Positions 17,658 through 25,468 of a DNA stretch of 64,000 nucleotides are shown here, one piece after another. Position numbers and translations under genes: made by a program. The stretch's first letter is position 1. Each line of letters begins with the position of its first letter. Where the stretch lies: contig JACKQE010000007.1 of NCBI GenBank assembly GCA_024233005.1, positions 62,001-126,000 of the forward strand, read 5' to 3'. The stretch is from Akkermansiaceae bacterium. GTDB lineage: Bacteria > Verrucomicrobiota > Verrucomicrobiia > Verrucomicrobiales > DEV007. A model generated the notes under the pieces. The model saw only the letters and a list, made by a program, of their open reading frames with translations, was not told the origin of the DNA and ran no database searches.

Positions 17658-18289
17658 TTCTGGCCCTGGAGACATCCACCGGCATGGGGAGCGTGGCCTT
17701 GTATGATCCCGCTGAAAGTCGCATGGTTTGGGAGCAGGGTTTCCGCTCCGAGCGTTCGCACAATGCGTTGATATTTGATCCCTTGCGTGAGGCGTTGCGC
17801 GAATGCGGAGGCTGTCTTGGTCGCGTGGTCGTCGGCACCGGGCCGGGATCCTACAGCGGAATCCGTGTCGCGATTGCAGTGGCCGGAGGACTGGGGGTGG
17901 CGCTGGGGGTGCCAGTGGCCGGGGGATCCTCAATGGAAGCATTTGCTCCAGAGGGTGAATCCTGTCTGGTGGTGGGGGATGCCCGTCGCAAAAGTTTCTT
18001 TGCCGCCAAAGTGATGGCAGGAAGCGAGAGTGCGGCTCCGGTCCTGCTCGATGAGCAGGGACTCAAGGACGCGATTGCCGAGGCTCGCGGTTCCGGTTGG
18101 CCGGTTTTTTCAGCGGATGCCACTCTTTGGGAGAGAGGAGAAGAATTGGGAGTTTCCGAGGGATATCCCACGGCGGGAAGGTTGGCCCGGCGTTGGGCAC
18201 TGTTGTCCCGGAAGCACTTTGCAGAGCGGGCGAATGTGCCCTTGGAGCCTCACTATTTGAGGGCTCCTTACTTCACGACTCCCAAGTAA
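17654..18289 (+). CDS. tsaB: tRNA threonylcarbamoyladenosine biosynthesis protein TsaB
   Basis: A 211-residue ASKHA-fold protein that pairs with TsaD to form the t6A transferase complex. N-terminal ILALETSTGMGSVALYD, ERSHNALIFD and VVVGTGPGSYSGIRVAIAVA are the family signatures. Like other TsaB proteins it lacks a full catalytic site. It overlaps tsaE by 4 nt and is the last gene before the ATP synthase operon, 250 nt upstream of atpB. Confidence 0.95.
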   Translation: MILALETSTGMGSVALYDPAESRMVWEQGFRSERSHNALIFDPLREALRECGGCLGRVVVGTGPGSYSGIRVAIAVAGGLGVALGVPVAGGSSMEAFAPEGESCLVVGDARRKSFFAAKVMAGSESAAPVLLDEQGLKDAIAEARGSGWPVFSADATLWERGEELGVSEGYPTAGRLARRWALLSRKHFAERANVPLEPHYLRAPYFTTPK

Positions 18290-18390
18290 CCGGGCAGTGC
18301 GAATGAGGAAGTTTCCGGGGGGCTGCGAAGCCTTCCGTCACGCGGAGAAAAACCAGCTGCAAGTTATTAGTGATGAGTCGAATACGGAGC

Positions 18391-18408
18391 TTGTGAAAAA
18401 TTTCACAA
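18391..18408. promoter_or_regulatory. Perfect CRP-type palindrome upstream of atpB
   Basis: TTGTGAAA-AA-TTTCACAA is a palindrome with 8-bp arms. It contains TGTGA-N6-TCACA (18392-18407), the consensus of cAMP receptor protein sites. It ends about 130 nt before the atpB start and eight bases before a possible -35 element. The protein that binds it is not encoded in the window. Confidence 0.55.
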
Positions 18409-18415
18409 ATAGAAG

Positions 18416-18444
18416 TTGCGAATTTCTCGGAGGCTTGTTTATTT
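18416..18444 (+). promoter_or_regulatory. Possible sigma-70-type promoter of the atp operon
   Basis: TTGCGA at 18416-18421 and TTTATT at 18438-18443 are separated by 16 nt and match -35 and -10 elements moderately. The expected start site near 18450 would put the CRP-type palindrome at about -51 and leave a leader of about 90 nt before atpB. Confidence 0.35.
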
Positions 18445-18539
18445 CGCGCGTCCCACCGGCACTGGGTCGGCGCTAAGCGCCCCAAGAGGAGCTAGCACAA
18501 TGCGAGCCAATCATTCCACGCCGGAGACGAATTTGGAAT

Positions 18540-19418
18540 ATGAATTTCGCTCAAACGCTGACCCAAAGTGGCCTGAATGCGTTCTTGGCGTCCGGTGGCA
18601 TCGCTCCTGACCCCTTGAGCGGGTGGTTTACGAATTCCATGCTGGTCGCGTTGGTGGTGATGGCCGTCGTGCTCGTCTTCGTGAAGTTGGCGACGAGTAA
18701 CATGTCCATCATTCCGAATCGGAAGCAAAACCTGCTGGAGTTCATTTTTGAGTTTCTCTATGGTCAGGTGGAAGGCGTGGTGGGGTCGAAGCTCGCCCCC
18801 AAATCGTTTCCGATTCTCTTCACGATCTTCGTGTTCATTCTCACGGCGAACTGGATGGGGCTCATTCCGGGGGTGGGGACGGTAGGGTTTGGCAAGGGGA
18901 GCGGCTTTCTGACGATTGACGAAAGTGATGCGCATGCTGAGTTTCATCCCTTGCTTCGGCCGGCCACCGCGGATCTCAACATGACTTTTGCGCTCGCTGC
19001 GGTCTTCATGATCGTCTGGATCTGGATCGTGGTTTCAGAGGTTGGAGTGAAGGGGTTCCTGGATCACACGTTCGGTCCCAAGGGTGGGCTTACCGGATTC
19101 ATGAAATGGGCCTTGGTGCCGGTTTTCCTTTTTGTCGGGGTCATTGAGGTGATTTCGATCGCTTTCCGTCCTGTTACGCTGTCCCTGCGGTTGTTGGGGA
19201 ATATTTTTGCCGGGGAGACCCTTCTTCACACCATGGGGCACCTTGGAGAGATCCTGGGTTTTCCGGACTGGCTTTCCATGATAGGCGGAGTGGTGTTTCC
19301 TTTGCCTTTCTATTTCATGGAGATTTTGGTCGGACTGCTTCAGGCGGTGGTTTTTACTCTCCTTTGTGCGGTTTACATCCAGGTGGGAGCTTCCCACGAT
19401 GAGGAGGAACACCACTGA
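18540..19418 (+). CDS. atpB: F-type ATP synthase subunit a
   Basis: Subunit a of the membrane F0 sector forms the two half-channels for protons against the c-ring. The 292-residue protein has five to six hydrophobic segments. The essential arginine is R217 in TLSLRLLGNIFAGE, and the C-terminal segment YFMEILVGLLQAVVFTLLCA matches the family. It is the first gene of an atpB-E-F-H-A-G-D-C operon; no atpI-like gene precedes it. ATG 18540 is chosen because of the hydrophilic N-terminus and lack of a better start; GGAAT is the only upstream purine run. Confidence 0.96.
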   Translation: MNFAQTLTQSGLNAFLASGGIAPDPLSGWFTNSMLVALVVMAVVLVFVKLATSNMSIIPNRKQNLLEFIFEFLYGQVEGVVGSKLAPKSFPILFTIFVFILTANWMGLIPGVGTVGFGKGSGFLTIDESDAHAEFHPLLRPATADLNMTFALAAVFMIVWIWIVVSEVGVKGFLDHTFGPKGGLTGFMKWALVPVFLFVGVIEVISIAFRPVTLSLRLLGNIFAGETLLHTMGHLGEILGFPDWLSMIGGVVFPLPFYFMEILVGLLQAVVFTLLCAVYIQVGASHDEEEHH

Positions 19419-19504
19419 CCATTTGCGGATTTCGGAGTCGGGACTATGCCATGCTGCGTGGGCGGCTCTGAGAAAGAAAACCAAACCAAAAAAGACAAAA
19501 ACTC

Positions 19505-19723
19505 ATGGAACTCATCAACATGCTCGCTGAATTCAACGGCTTCTTCTCGCTCGGTCTGGCCGGCGCGGGTGCTGGTATCGGTCTGGGCCTCATCGGCTTC
19601 GGGGCGGTGCAGGCGGTGGGGCGCAACCCCACGGCTTCCGGTAAAATCCTCACCGTGGGCATCATCGGTATGGCGTTGGCGGAAGCTGTCGCCATTTACG
19701 GTCTCATTGTGGCCTTGAAGTGA
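19505..19723 (+). CDS. atpE: F-type ATP synthase subunit c
   Basis: A 72-residue hairpin of two membrane helices that builds the rotor ring. The Gly-rich first helix is GLAGAGAGIGLGLIGFG (residues 17-33), the polar loop GRNP (39-42), and the ion-carrying glutamate E60 sits in GMALAEAVAIYGL. The residues beside E60 are those of proton-type rings; the Ser/Thr ligands of sodium-binding rings are absent. The gene follows atpB by 86 nt. An A-rich stretch, not a Shine-Dalgarno, precedes the ATG. Confidence 0.96.
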   Translation: MELINMLAEFNGFFSLGLAGAGAGIGLGLIGFGAVQAVGRNPTASGKILTVGIIGMALAEAVAIYGLIVALK

Positions 19724-19815
19724 TCGACTTATCGGGTGCGGTGTTCGCTGCTCTGCCGTGGATGCCGCACCTTTCTCTGAACGAACGCATTTAACCTTTC
19801 TATTCCGGACTTCAC

Positions 19816-20409
19816 ATGATCGCGTTGTTGGCAGAATTCAATCTTGCGGTGGTTCCGCTTCTTGCGGCGGCGGAAGTTCACGGTGCCGCTGCGGAAAGTT
19901 CCGGTGGAATCGGTGATGCCGTGGCCCAATTTGGGTTTCAGTGGCAGTCCTTTCTTTCCCAGGTCATCACCTTTTTGGTCGTATATTTTGTCCTTAACAA
20001 ATACGCGTTCCCTCCCATCATGGGGATGCTTGAGGAGCGTCGGCGCCGCATTGCGGATGGTGAGGAGAATCTCAAGAAAATCCAGCAGCAGCTTGCCCAG
20101 GCGGACGAGCGGGTCGCCGGCATGATTGATGAAGCCAACAAGGAGGCGGAACGCCTGATCGCCGATGCCCGGGACAGTGCCTCCGCCCAGCGTGAGCAGC
20201 GCATCCAGTCTGCGGTCAACGAGGCCTCCAACATCATTGCCAAGGCTCATGAAGCTTCCAAGCTTGAGCATGAACGGCTAATGGGTGAGTTGAAGCGCGA
20301 GTTCGGTCGTTTGGTGGTCGACACGACCGGCAAAGTTACGGGCAAAGTGCTCGATGAAAAAGACCGCAAGCGCATCAATGAAGAGGCGGCCGGTCAAATC
20401 GCCCTCTGA
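19816..20409 (+). CDS. atpF: F-type ATP synthase subunit b
   Basis: A 197-residue peripheral-stalk subunit. The N-terminal ~45 residues are mildly hydrophobic. A membrane helix at about 45-65 (SQVITFLVVYFVLNKYAFPP) is followed by a long charged coiled coil (EERRRRIADGEENLKKIQQQ onward) reaching the C-terminus, where it would contact the delta subunit. The extra ~35 residues before the membrane helix are longer than usual, and a start further in is possible. Its place between atpE and atpH is canonical. Confidence 0.93.
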   Translation: MIALLAEFNLAVVPLLAAAEVHGAAAESSGGIGDAVAQFGFQWQSFLSQVITFLVVYFVLNKYAFPPIMGMLEERRRRIADGEENLKKIQQQLAQADERVAGMIDEANKEAERLIADARDSASAQREQRIQSAVNEASNIIAKAHEASKLEHERLMGELKREFGRLVVDTTGKVTGKVLDEKDRKRINEEAAGQIAL

Positions 20410-20449
20410 ACCGGACGTGTTCAGAATCTGAATTTTCTCACGGAACCCT

Positions 20450-20845
20450 ATGAAATCCGGCAAAGCAGCCCTGAAGACCGCGCGCCAGCTGTTCCGTCTA
20501 TGCTTCAAAGAGGGAAGTTTGGACGGGGCCACGGTTCTTAAGGTGGTCCGCCGGTATGGTGAGGACAAGCCTCGCGGTTACCTTGGCATCCTGTCCTCCT
20601 TCCAGCGGTTGATCCGCCTGGAGGTCGAGAAATCCCGCTGTATTGTCGAGTCCGGCACGGAACTCGATGCCGCCGCGAAAAAAGAGATCGAAGCCGATCT
20701 TCGTAAAAAATACGGAAACCACATTTCCGTGGAGTTTCGCTTGGAGCCGGCGCTGCTGGCGGGTCTCCGCATTCGTATGGGCAATGATGTCTGGGATGGC
20801 AGTGTCGCCAACCGGCTTGAGCGCCTGCGCCAGCAATATTCCTGA
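20450..20845 (+). CDS. atpH: F-type ATP synthase subunit delta, unusually short
   Basis: Position between atpF and atpA and the C-terminal sequence (EPALLAGLRIRMGNDVWDGS followed by VANRLERL) identify it as the delta (OSCP) subunit that links the b stalk to the top of F1. At 131 residues it is about 45 shorter than the usual 175-180. The missing part falls in the N-terminal helical bundle that normally holds the alpha-subunit N-termini. No in-frame extension upstream is evident, since the gap to atpF is only 40 nt. The frame is otherwise intact. Confidence 0.88.
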   Translation: MKSGKAALKTARQLFRLCFKEGSLDGATVLKVVRRYGEDKPRGYLGILSSFQRLIRLEVEKSRCIVESGTELDAAAKKEIEADLRKKYGNHISVEFRLEPALLAGLRIRMGNDVWDGSVANRLERLRQQYS

Positions 20846-20904
20846 TCCTCATTCCTCCCTTCGGGGTCACCTCACTTTTCAAGAGTCAACGCAATCCAAC
20901 AATC

Positions 20905-22440
20905 ATGAGCAACATCCTGCAGGAACTGGAATCAGAGATCGCCAGCCTCAGAACTTCGGTCACGAAGTCCAACGTGGGCACTGTCCGCGAAATCGGCGAC
21001 GGCGTGGCCAAGGTCGAAGGCCTCAGCGATGTCATGCTGAACGAAATGGTGGAATTCTCCGAAGGCACCATCGGTCTCGCCCTCAACCTTGAGGAATCTG
21101 AGGTCGGGGTCGTTCTTCTTGGGGACGGTCTCCAAATCAAGGAAGGGGAGCAAGTCAAGACGACCGGTCGTCTCCTTTCCGTTCCCGTCGGCAAAGGGTT
21201 GCTGGGTCGCGTCGTTGACGCCCTGGGGCGTCCTGTTGACGGCAAAGGGGCGGTTGCCTCGGACGTATCCTATCCGGTCGAGAAGATCGCGCCCGGGATC
21301 ATTCCCCGGCAAAGTGTCAATCAACCGGTTCAGACCGGGATTCTCGCCATTGATGCCATGATTCCGATTGGACGTGGTCAGCGTGAATTGATCATCGGTG
21401 ACCGTGCCACTGGCAAAACGACGATCGCTGTCGATACCATCATCTCCCAGGCGAAGCAGAACCGTTTGGCTGAATCGAAGGGCGACAAGGATTTCCGTCC
21501 CATCTACAGCATCTACGTCGCCATCGGCCAGAAGCTCGCCAACGTCGCCCGGACCATTGCCACGCTGGAAGCCGCCGGCGCCATGGAATACACCATCGTC
21601 GTGGTGGCCAGTGCCTCGGATCCTGCCTCCATGCAGTATATTGCTCCCTATGCTGGTTGCGCGATGGGCGAGTTCTTCATGGACAACAACATGGATGCTT
21701 TGATTGTTTATGACGATCTATCCAAGCATGCCGTGGCCTACCGAGAAATGTCTCTTGTCTTGCGGCGCCCTTCCGGCCGTGAAGCCTATCCCGGGGATGT
21801 TTTCTATCTGCACAGTCGGCTCCTTGAGCGGAGTGCCCGTCTTGGTGAAAAGTATGGCAGTGGCTCCTTGACTGCTCTTCCGATCATCGAAACCCAGGCC
21901 GGCGACGTGTCGGCTTATATTCCGACCAACGTCATTTCGATCACGGACGGACAGATCTATCTGGAAACCGACCTTTTCTACCAAGGGGTGCGGCCCGCGA
22001 TTTCCGTGGGGCTCTCCGTCAGCCGCGTCGGTTCCGCCGCGCAGACCAAGGCCGTGAAAAAGGTCTCCGGCACCGTGAAGCTCGACTTGGCCCAGTTCCG
22101 TGAATTGCAGGCGTTCGCGCAGTTCGGTTCCGACCTCGACGAAAAGACGCGCCATCAGATCGAACGAGGACAGCGCATTGTCGAATTGTTCAAGCAATCG
22201 CAGTATTCTCCTCTCTCTGTCGAGATCGAAGCGAGCCTTCTCTTCGCCATGCAGAACGGATATTTTGATCCTGTTCCGGTGGCCAAAATCAAGGAATGCC
22301 AAGCCAAAATGGAAGAATTCCTCACTTCCCGCAAATCGGCCTTGATGGAAAAACTGCGTGAGAAGAAGGAACTGACCACGGAAATCGTCGATGAGCTCAA
22401 GACCTCACTGGCTGATTTCATGAAGAGTTACAAAGCCTGA
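20905..22440 (+). CDS. atpA: F-type ATP synthase subunit alpha
   Basis: The 511-residue non-catalytic nucleotide-binding subunit of F1. The P-loop is GDRATGKT at residues 165-172. The N-terminal beta-barrel contains GTVREIGDGVAKVEGL, and the later PSGREAYPGDVFYLHSRLLE block and the C-terminal helical domain are normal, so the subunit is complete. Start ATG 20905 gives the expected MSNILQELESEI N-terminus. It is fifth in the operon. Confidence 0.98.
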   Translation: MSNILQELESEIASLRTSVTKSNVGTVREIGDGVAKVEGLSDVMLNEMVEFSEGTIGLALNLEESEVGVVLLGDGLQIKEGEQVKTTGRLLSVPVGKGLLGRVVDALGRPVDGKGAVASDVSYPVEKIAPGIIPRQSVNQPVQTGILAIDAMIPIGRGQRELIIGDRATGKTTIAVDTIISQAKQNRLAESKGDKDFRPIYSIYVAIGQKLANVARTIATLEAAGAMEYTIVVVASASDPASMQYIAPYAGCAMGEFFMDNNMDALIVYDDLSKHAVAYREMSLVLRRPSGREAYPGDVFYLHSRLLERSARLGEKYGSGSLTALPIIETQAGDVSAYIPTNVISITDGQIYLETDLFYQGVRPAISVGLSVSRVGSAAQTKAVKKVSGTVKLDLAQFRELQAFAQFGSDLDEKTRHQIERGQRIVELFKQSQYSPLSVEIEASLLFAMQNGYFDPVPVAKIKECQAKMEEFLTSRKSALMEKLREKKELTTEIVDELKTSLADFMKSYKA

Positions 22441-22512
22441 CCAACCCGGGGCCAGGGAGCTTCGGCTGCCTACTCGGTCCCCTGATCCAGACAATACCCC
22501 GCAGTACCCGCC

Positions 22513-23406
22513 ATGGCGAACACCCGCGACATCCGCCGACGCATCAAGTCGGTTAAAAACACGGCCCAGATCACGAAGGCCATGCAGATGGTCGCGTCCT
22601 CGAAGATGAAGAAGGCCCAGGATCAGGCAACCGCAGGGTGTGCCTATTCCGACCTCATGAACAAGGTGTTGGTCAATCTCAAGGAACAGTGCGAGCCTGA
22701 TGTGCATCCGTTGTTTCAGGACAAGGAAGGTGGTCGCACTCTGATGCTGCTGATCACCTCCGACAAAGGTCTCTGTGGTGCATTCAACACGAATTTGCTC
22801 CGCAAGGCATTGGACCATGTCGAGTCCGACACGGATTTTGTCACCGTCGGAGCCAAGGGGCGCCAGACTTTGGTGCGCCTGAAAAAGCATCTCCTCGCGG
22901 ACTTCCATATCAAGGATCCGGTGGCTTTCCTGGAAGTCAAAACGGTCGCCAAGTATGTCACCGAGGCTTTCTTGTCCGGCAAATACACAAAAGTCCGGGT
23001 GGCATTCACCAATTTCATCAACACCATCAAACAGGAGCCCATGGTGGAAACCCTGTTGCCGATCAGCCCCATCGAACTCGGCAAGGACAAGTCCTTTGTG
23101 GGAATGGGAGCGGGTACTTTCGAGCCCAAAAGCGCTGAGGTCAATCCCACCGGTTATTTGTTCGAGCCTTCTGTGACCGGGGTCCTCGACACGGTGGTGC
23201 CCCAGTATGTCAACAACCAGGTCTATCAAATGATCATGGAATCCAGGGCCTCGGAGCACAGTGCGCGAATGGTGGCCATGAAGAATGCCACCGACAACGC
23301 CAAGCAACTCATCAAAGATCTCACGTTGGAATACAACAAGGTTCGCCAAGCCGGGATCACCAACGAACTTCTCGAGATCACGACCGCGATGCGCGCGTTG
23401 CAATAA
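22513..23406 (+). CDS. atpG: F-type ATP synthase subunit gamma
   Basis: The 297-residue central shaft of F1. N-terminal RDIRRRIKSVKNTAQITKAM and C-terminal ASEHSARMVAMKNATDNAKQ are the coiled-coil helices that rotate in the alpha3beta3 ring. The ITSDKGLCGAFNTNLLRK segment is the conserved part of the central domain. The protein has normal length and start, and lies between atpA and atpD. Confidence 0.97.
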   Translation: MANTRDIRRRIKSVKNTAQITKAMQMVASSKMKKAQDQATAGCAYSDLMNKVLVNLKEQCEPDVHPLFQDKEGGRTLMLLITSDKGLCGAFNTNLLRKALDHVESDTDFVTVGAKGRQTLVRLKKHLLADFHIKDPVAFLEVKTVAKYVTEAFLSGKYTKVRVAFTNFINTIKQEPMVETLLPISPIELGKDKSFVGMGAGTFEPKSAEVNPTGYLFEPSVTGVLDTVVPQYVNNQVYQMIMESRASEHSARMVAMKNATDNAKQLIKDLTLEYNKVRQAGITNELLEITTAMRALQ

Positions 23407-23458
23407 TTTTCCCCTTTCTCCCAGACAAACAACCAGCCTTTAGCGAACGATTCATAAC

Positions 23459-24868
23459 ATGAGCAACGTAGGTAAAATCGTCCAGGTAATCGGACCGGTG
23501 GTGGACGCCGACTTCTCCGGAGCCGCCCAACTGCCCGCGATCTACAACGCCCTGACGTTGGATTATGATGTGAATGGCACTCCCACCAAATTGGTTCTGG
23601 AGGTGCAGCAGCACCTGGGGGACGGATGGGTGCGCGCGGTGGCCATGTCCAGTTCGGAAGGTCTCAAACGCGGGGGGGCGGTCACCGATACCGGCGCTCC
23701 GATCATGGTCCCGGTGGGCGAGGTCGTCCTGGGACGTATTTTTAACGTCACCGGTCAGCCTGTTGACGAGCGCGGCGAGGTTCGTGCCTCCAAATATTAT
23801 CCGATTCATCGTCCGGCTCCCACGCTCGTCGAACAGAGCACCTCGGCGGAAATTCTCGAAACCGGCATCAAAGTCATCGACCTCATCTGCCCTTTCACCA
23901 AAGGGGGGAAGGTCGGAGCCTTTGGGGGAGCGGGTGTCGGCAAGACGGTTGTCATCATGGAGCTCATTAACAACATCGCCAAGCAACACGGGGGATATTC
24001 CCTGTTTGCCGGGGTGGGTGAGCGGACTCGTGAAGGCAACGACCTTTACTGGGAAATGAGCGACGCTGGCGTCATCAAGCAGGACAACCTTGCGGAATCC
24101 AAAGTGGCGCTGGTTTACGGGCAGATGAACGAGCCTCCGGGCGCGCGTCTTCGCGTGGCTCTCTCCGCATTGGCCATGGCCGAGTATTTCCGGGATGAAA
24201 AAAACCAGGACGTGCTGCTCTTTGTGGACAACGTTTTCCGTTTCTCCCAGGCTGGCTCTGAAGTGTCCGCTCTGCTCGGACGCACGCCTTCCGCGGTGGG
24301 TTACCAACCCACCCTGGCGACCGAAATGGCGGCCATGCAGGAACGGATCACCTCCACCACCAAGGGTTCGATCACCTCATTCCAGGCGGTTTATGTTCCT
24401 GCGGATGACTTGACCGATCCGGCACCGGCCAACACCTTCGCTCACCTTGACTCCACCGTGGTTCTTGAGCGTTCCCTTGCGGAGCTTGGGATTTATCCCG
24501 CCGTGGATCCACTTGCCTCCACCTCCAAGGCCTTGGCGCCTGACGTGGTGGGTGAGGAACACTACAAAGTCGCCCGCGGAGTCCAGAGCGTTCTCCAGCG
24601 CTATAAGGATTTGCAGGACATCATCGCCATCCTTGGGATGGATGAACTCAATGCGGAGGACAAACTTACGGTGTTCCGAGCCCGCAAAATCCAGCGTTTC
24701 CTCAGCCAGCCGTTCGCGGTGGCCGAAGTCTTCACTGGCCGCAAAGGCGTTTATGTCCCGGTCGCGGAAACGGTGCGGGGCTTCAAGGAGATCCTTGAAG
24801 GCAAGCACGATGAAGTTGCCGAAGGTAACTTCTACATGAAGGGTGGGATCGACACCGTCGAGAAATAA
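23459..24868 (+). CDS. atpD: F-type ATP synthase subunit beta
   Basis: The 469-residue catalytic subunit of F1. Walker A is GGAGVGKT at residues 156-163, the catalytic glutamate lies in AGVGERTREGNDLYWEM (about 184-200), and ALSALAMAEYFRDE and VDNVFRFSQAGSEVSALLGR are fully conserved. The start ATG 23459 gives MSNVGKIVQVIGPVVD. It is followed by atpC after 53 nt. Confidence 0.98.
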   Translation: MSNVGKIVQVIGPVVDADFSGAAQLPAIYNALTLDYDVNGTPTKLVLEVQQHLGDGWVRAVAMSSSEGLKRGGAVTDTGAPIMVPVGEVVLGRIFNVTGQPVDERGEVRASKYYPIHRPAPTLVEQSTSAEILETGIKVIDLICPFTKGGKVGAFGGAGVGKTVVIMELINNIAKQHGGYSLFAGVGERTREGNDLYWEMSDAGVIKQDNLAESKVALVYGQMNEPPGARLRVALSALAMAEYFRDEKNQDVLLFVDNVFRFSQAGSEVSALLGRTPSAVGYQPTLATEMAAMQERITSTTKGSITSFQAVYVPADDLTDPAPANTFAHLDSTVVLERSLAELGIYPAVDPLASTSKALAPDVVGEEHYKVARGVQSVLQRYKDLQDIIAILGMDELNAEDKLTVFRARKIQRFLSQPFAVAEVFTGRKGVYVPVAETVRGFKEILEGKHDEVAEGNFYMKGGIDTVEK

Positions 24869-24921
24869 ACGGTTTGTGGAACGGAGTCTCCCATGGGGCT
24901 CCCTGCTTCAGGATTATTATC

Positions 24922-25329
24922 ATGTCCATGCTTTTGAACATCGTCACTCCAGAGCGTCGGACGTTTTCCGATTCCGTGGATCAGGTAGTGTTGCCCGGTT
25001 CCGAAGGGGAAATGGGGGTTCTGCCAGGCCATGCGGCGTTGGTCACCACGCTCAAGCCGGGGGAACTGCGTTACCTCAAGGATGGTCAGGAGACCAGTTT
25101 GGCGGTGGGGGAAGGGGTTGTTGAGGTTACTCAGACGGGGGTCTCAGTGCTCACCGACATGGCCATTCTGGAAGCCGACATCAACGAAGCCCTTGTTCAG
25201 GAGGCTCTGGAGCGAGCCGAACGGGCATTGCTTGAAAAAATCGGTTCCGAAGAAGTGGCCGCCGTGCAAGCTTCGATTCAGAAGTCGCTCGCCCAGCTGC
25301 ATCTCAAGCGCCGCCGCCGCAATCTCTGA
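24922..25329 (+). CDS. atpC: F-type ATP synthase subunit epsilon
   Basis: A 135-residue subunit with an N-terminal beta sandwich (LNIVTPERRTFSDSVDQVVL, PGSEGEMGVLPGHAALVTTL) and a C-terminal helical hairpin rich in Ala and Glu (EALVQEALERAERALLEKIG) that can extend to inhibit ATP hydrolysis. The frame is open to 24874, but ATG 24922 fits the family N-terminus. It ends the operon; a hairpin with flanking A and T runs lies about 115 nt downstream. Confidence 0.95.
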   Translation: MSMLLNIVTPERRTFSDSVDQVVLPGSEGEMGVLPGHAALVTTLKPGELRYLKDGQETSLAVGEGVVEVTQTGVSVLTDMAILEADINEALVQEALERAERALLEKIGSEEVAAVQASIQKSLAQLHLKRRRRNL

Positions 25330-25442
25330 TCTGGCGCTCCTCGGTTTTGCGCCTTTTGATCCGCTGTTGATTCCGATCGGAGACGAACCGCTTCGGTTTC
25401 AGCTGATTGGGATCAGTGGCTGCAAGGAGGGGGCTCAACCCC

Positions 25443-25468
25443 AAAAAAGCCGGTAATCCGGCTCTTTT
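25443..25468. terminator. Bidirectional terminator-like hairpin after atpC
   Basis: AGCCGG (25448-25453), loop TAAT, CCGGCT (25458-25463). An A-run precedes it and CTTTTC follows, so it can act on both strands. It lies between the convergent atpC and the sugar-dehydrogenase-like gene and overlaps the end of the latter by a base or so. Confidence 0.7.
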
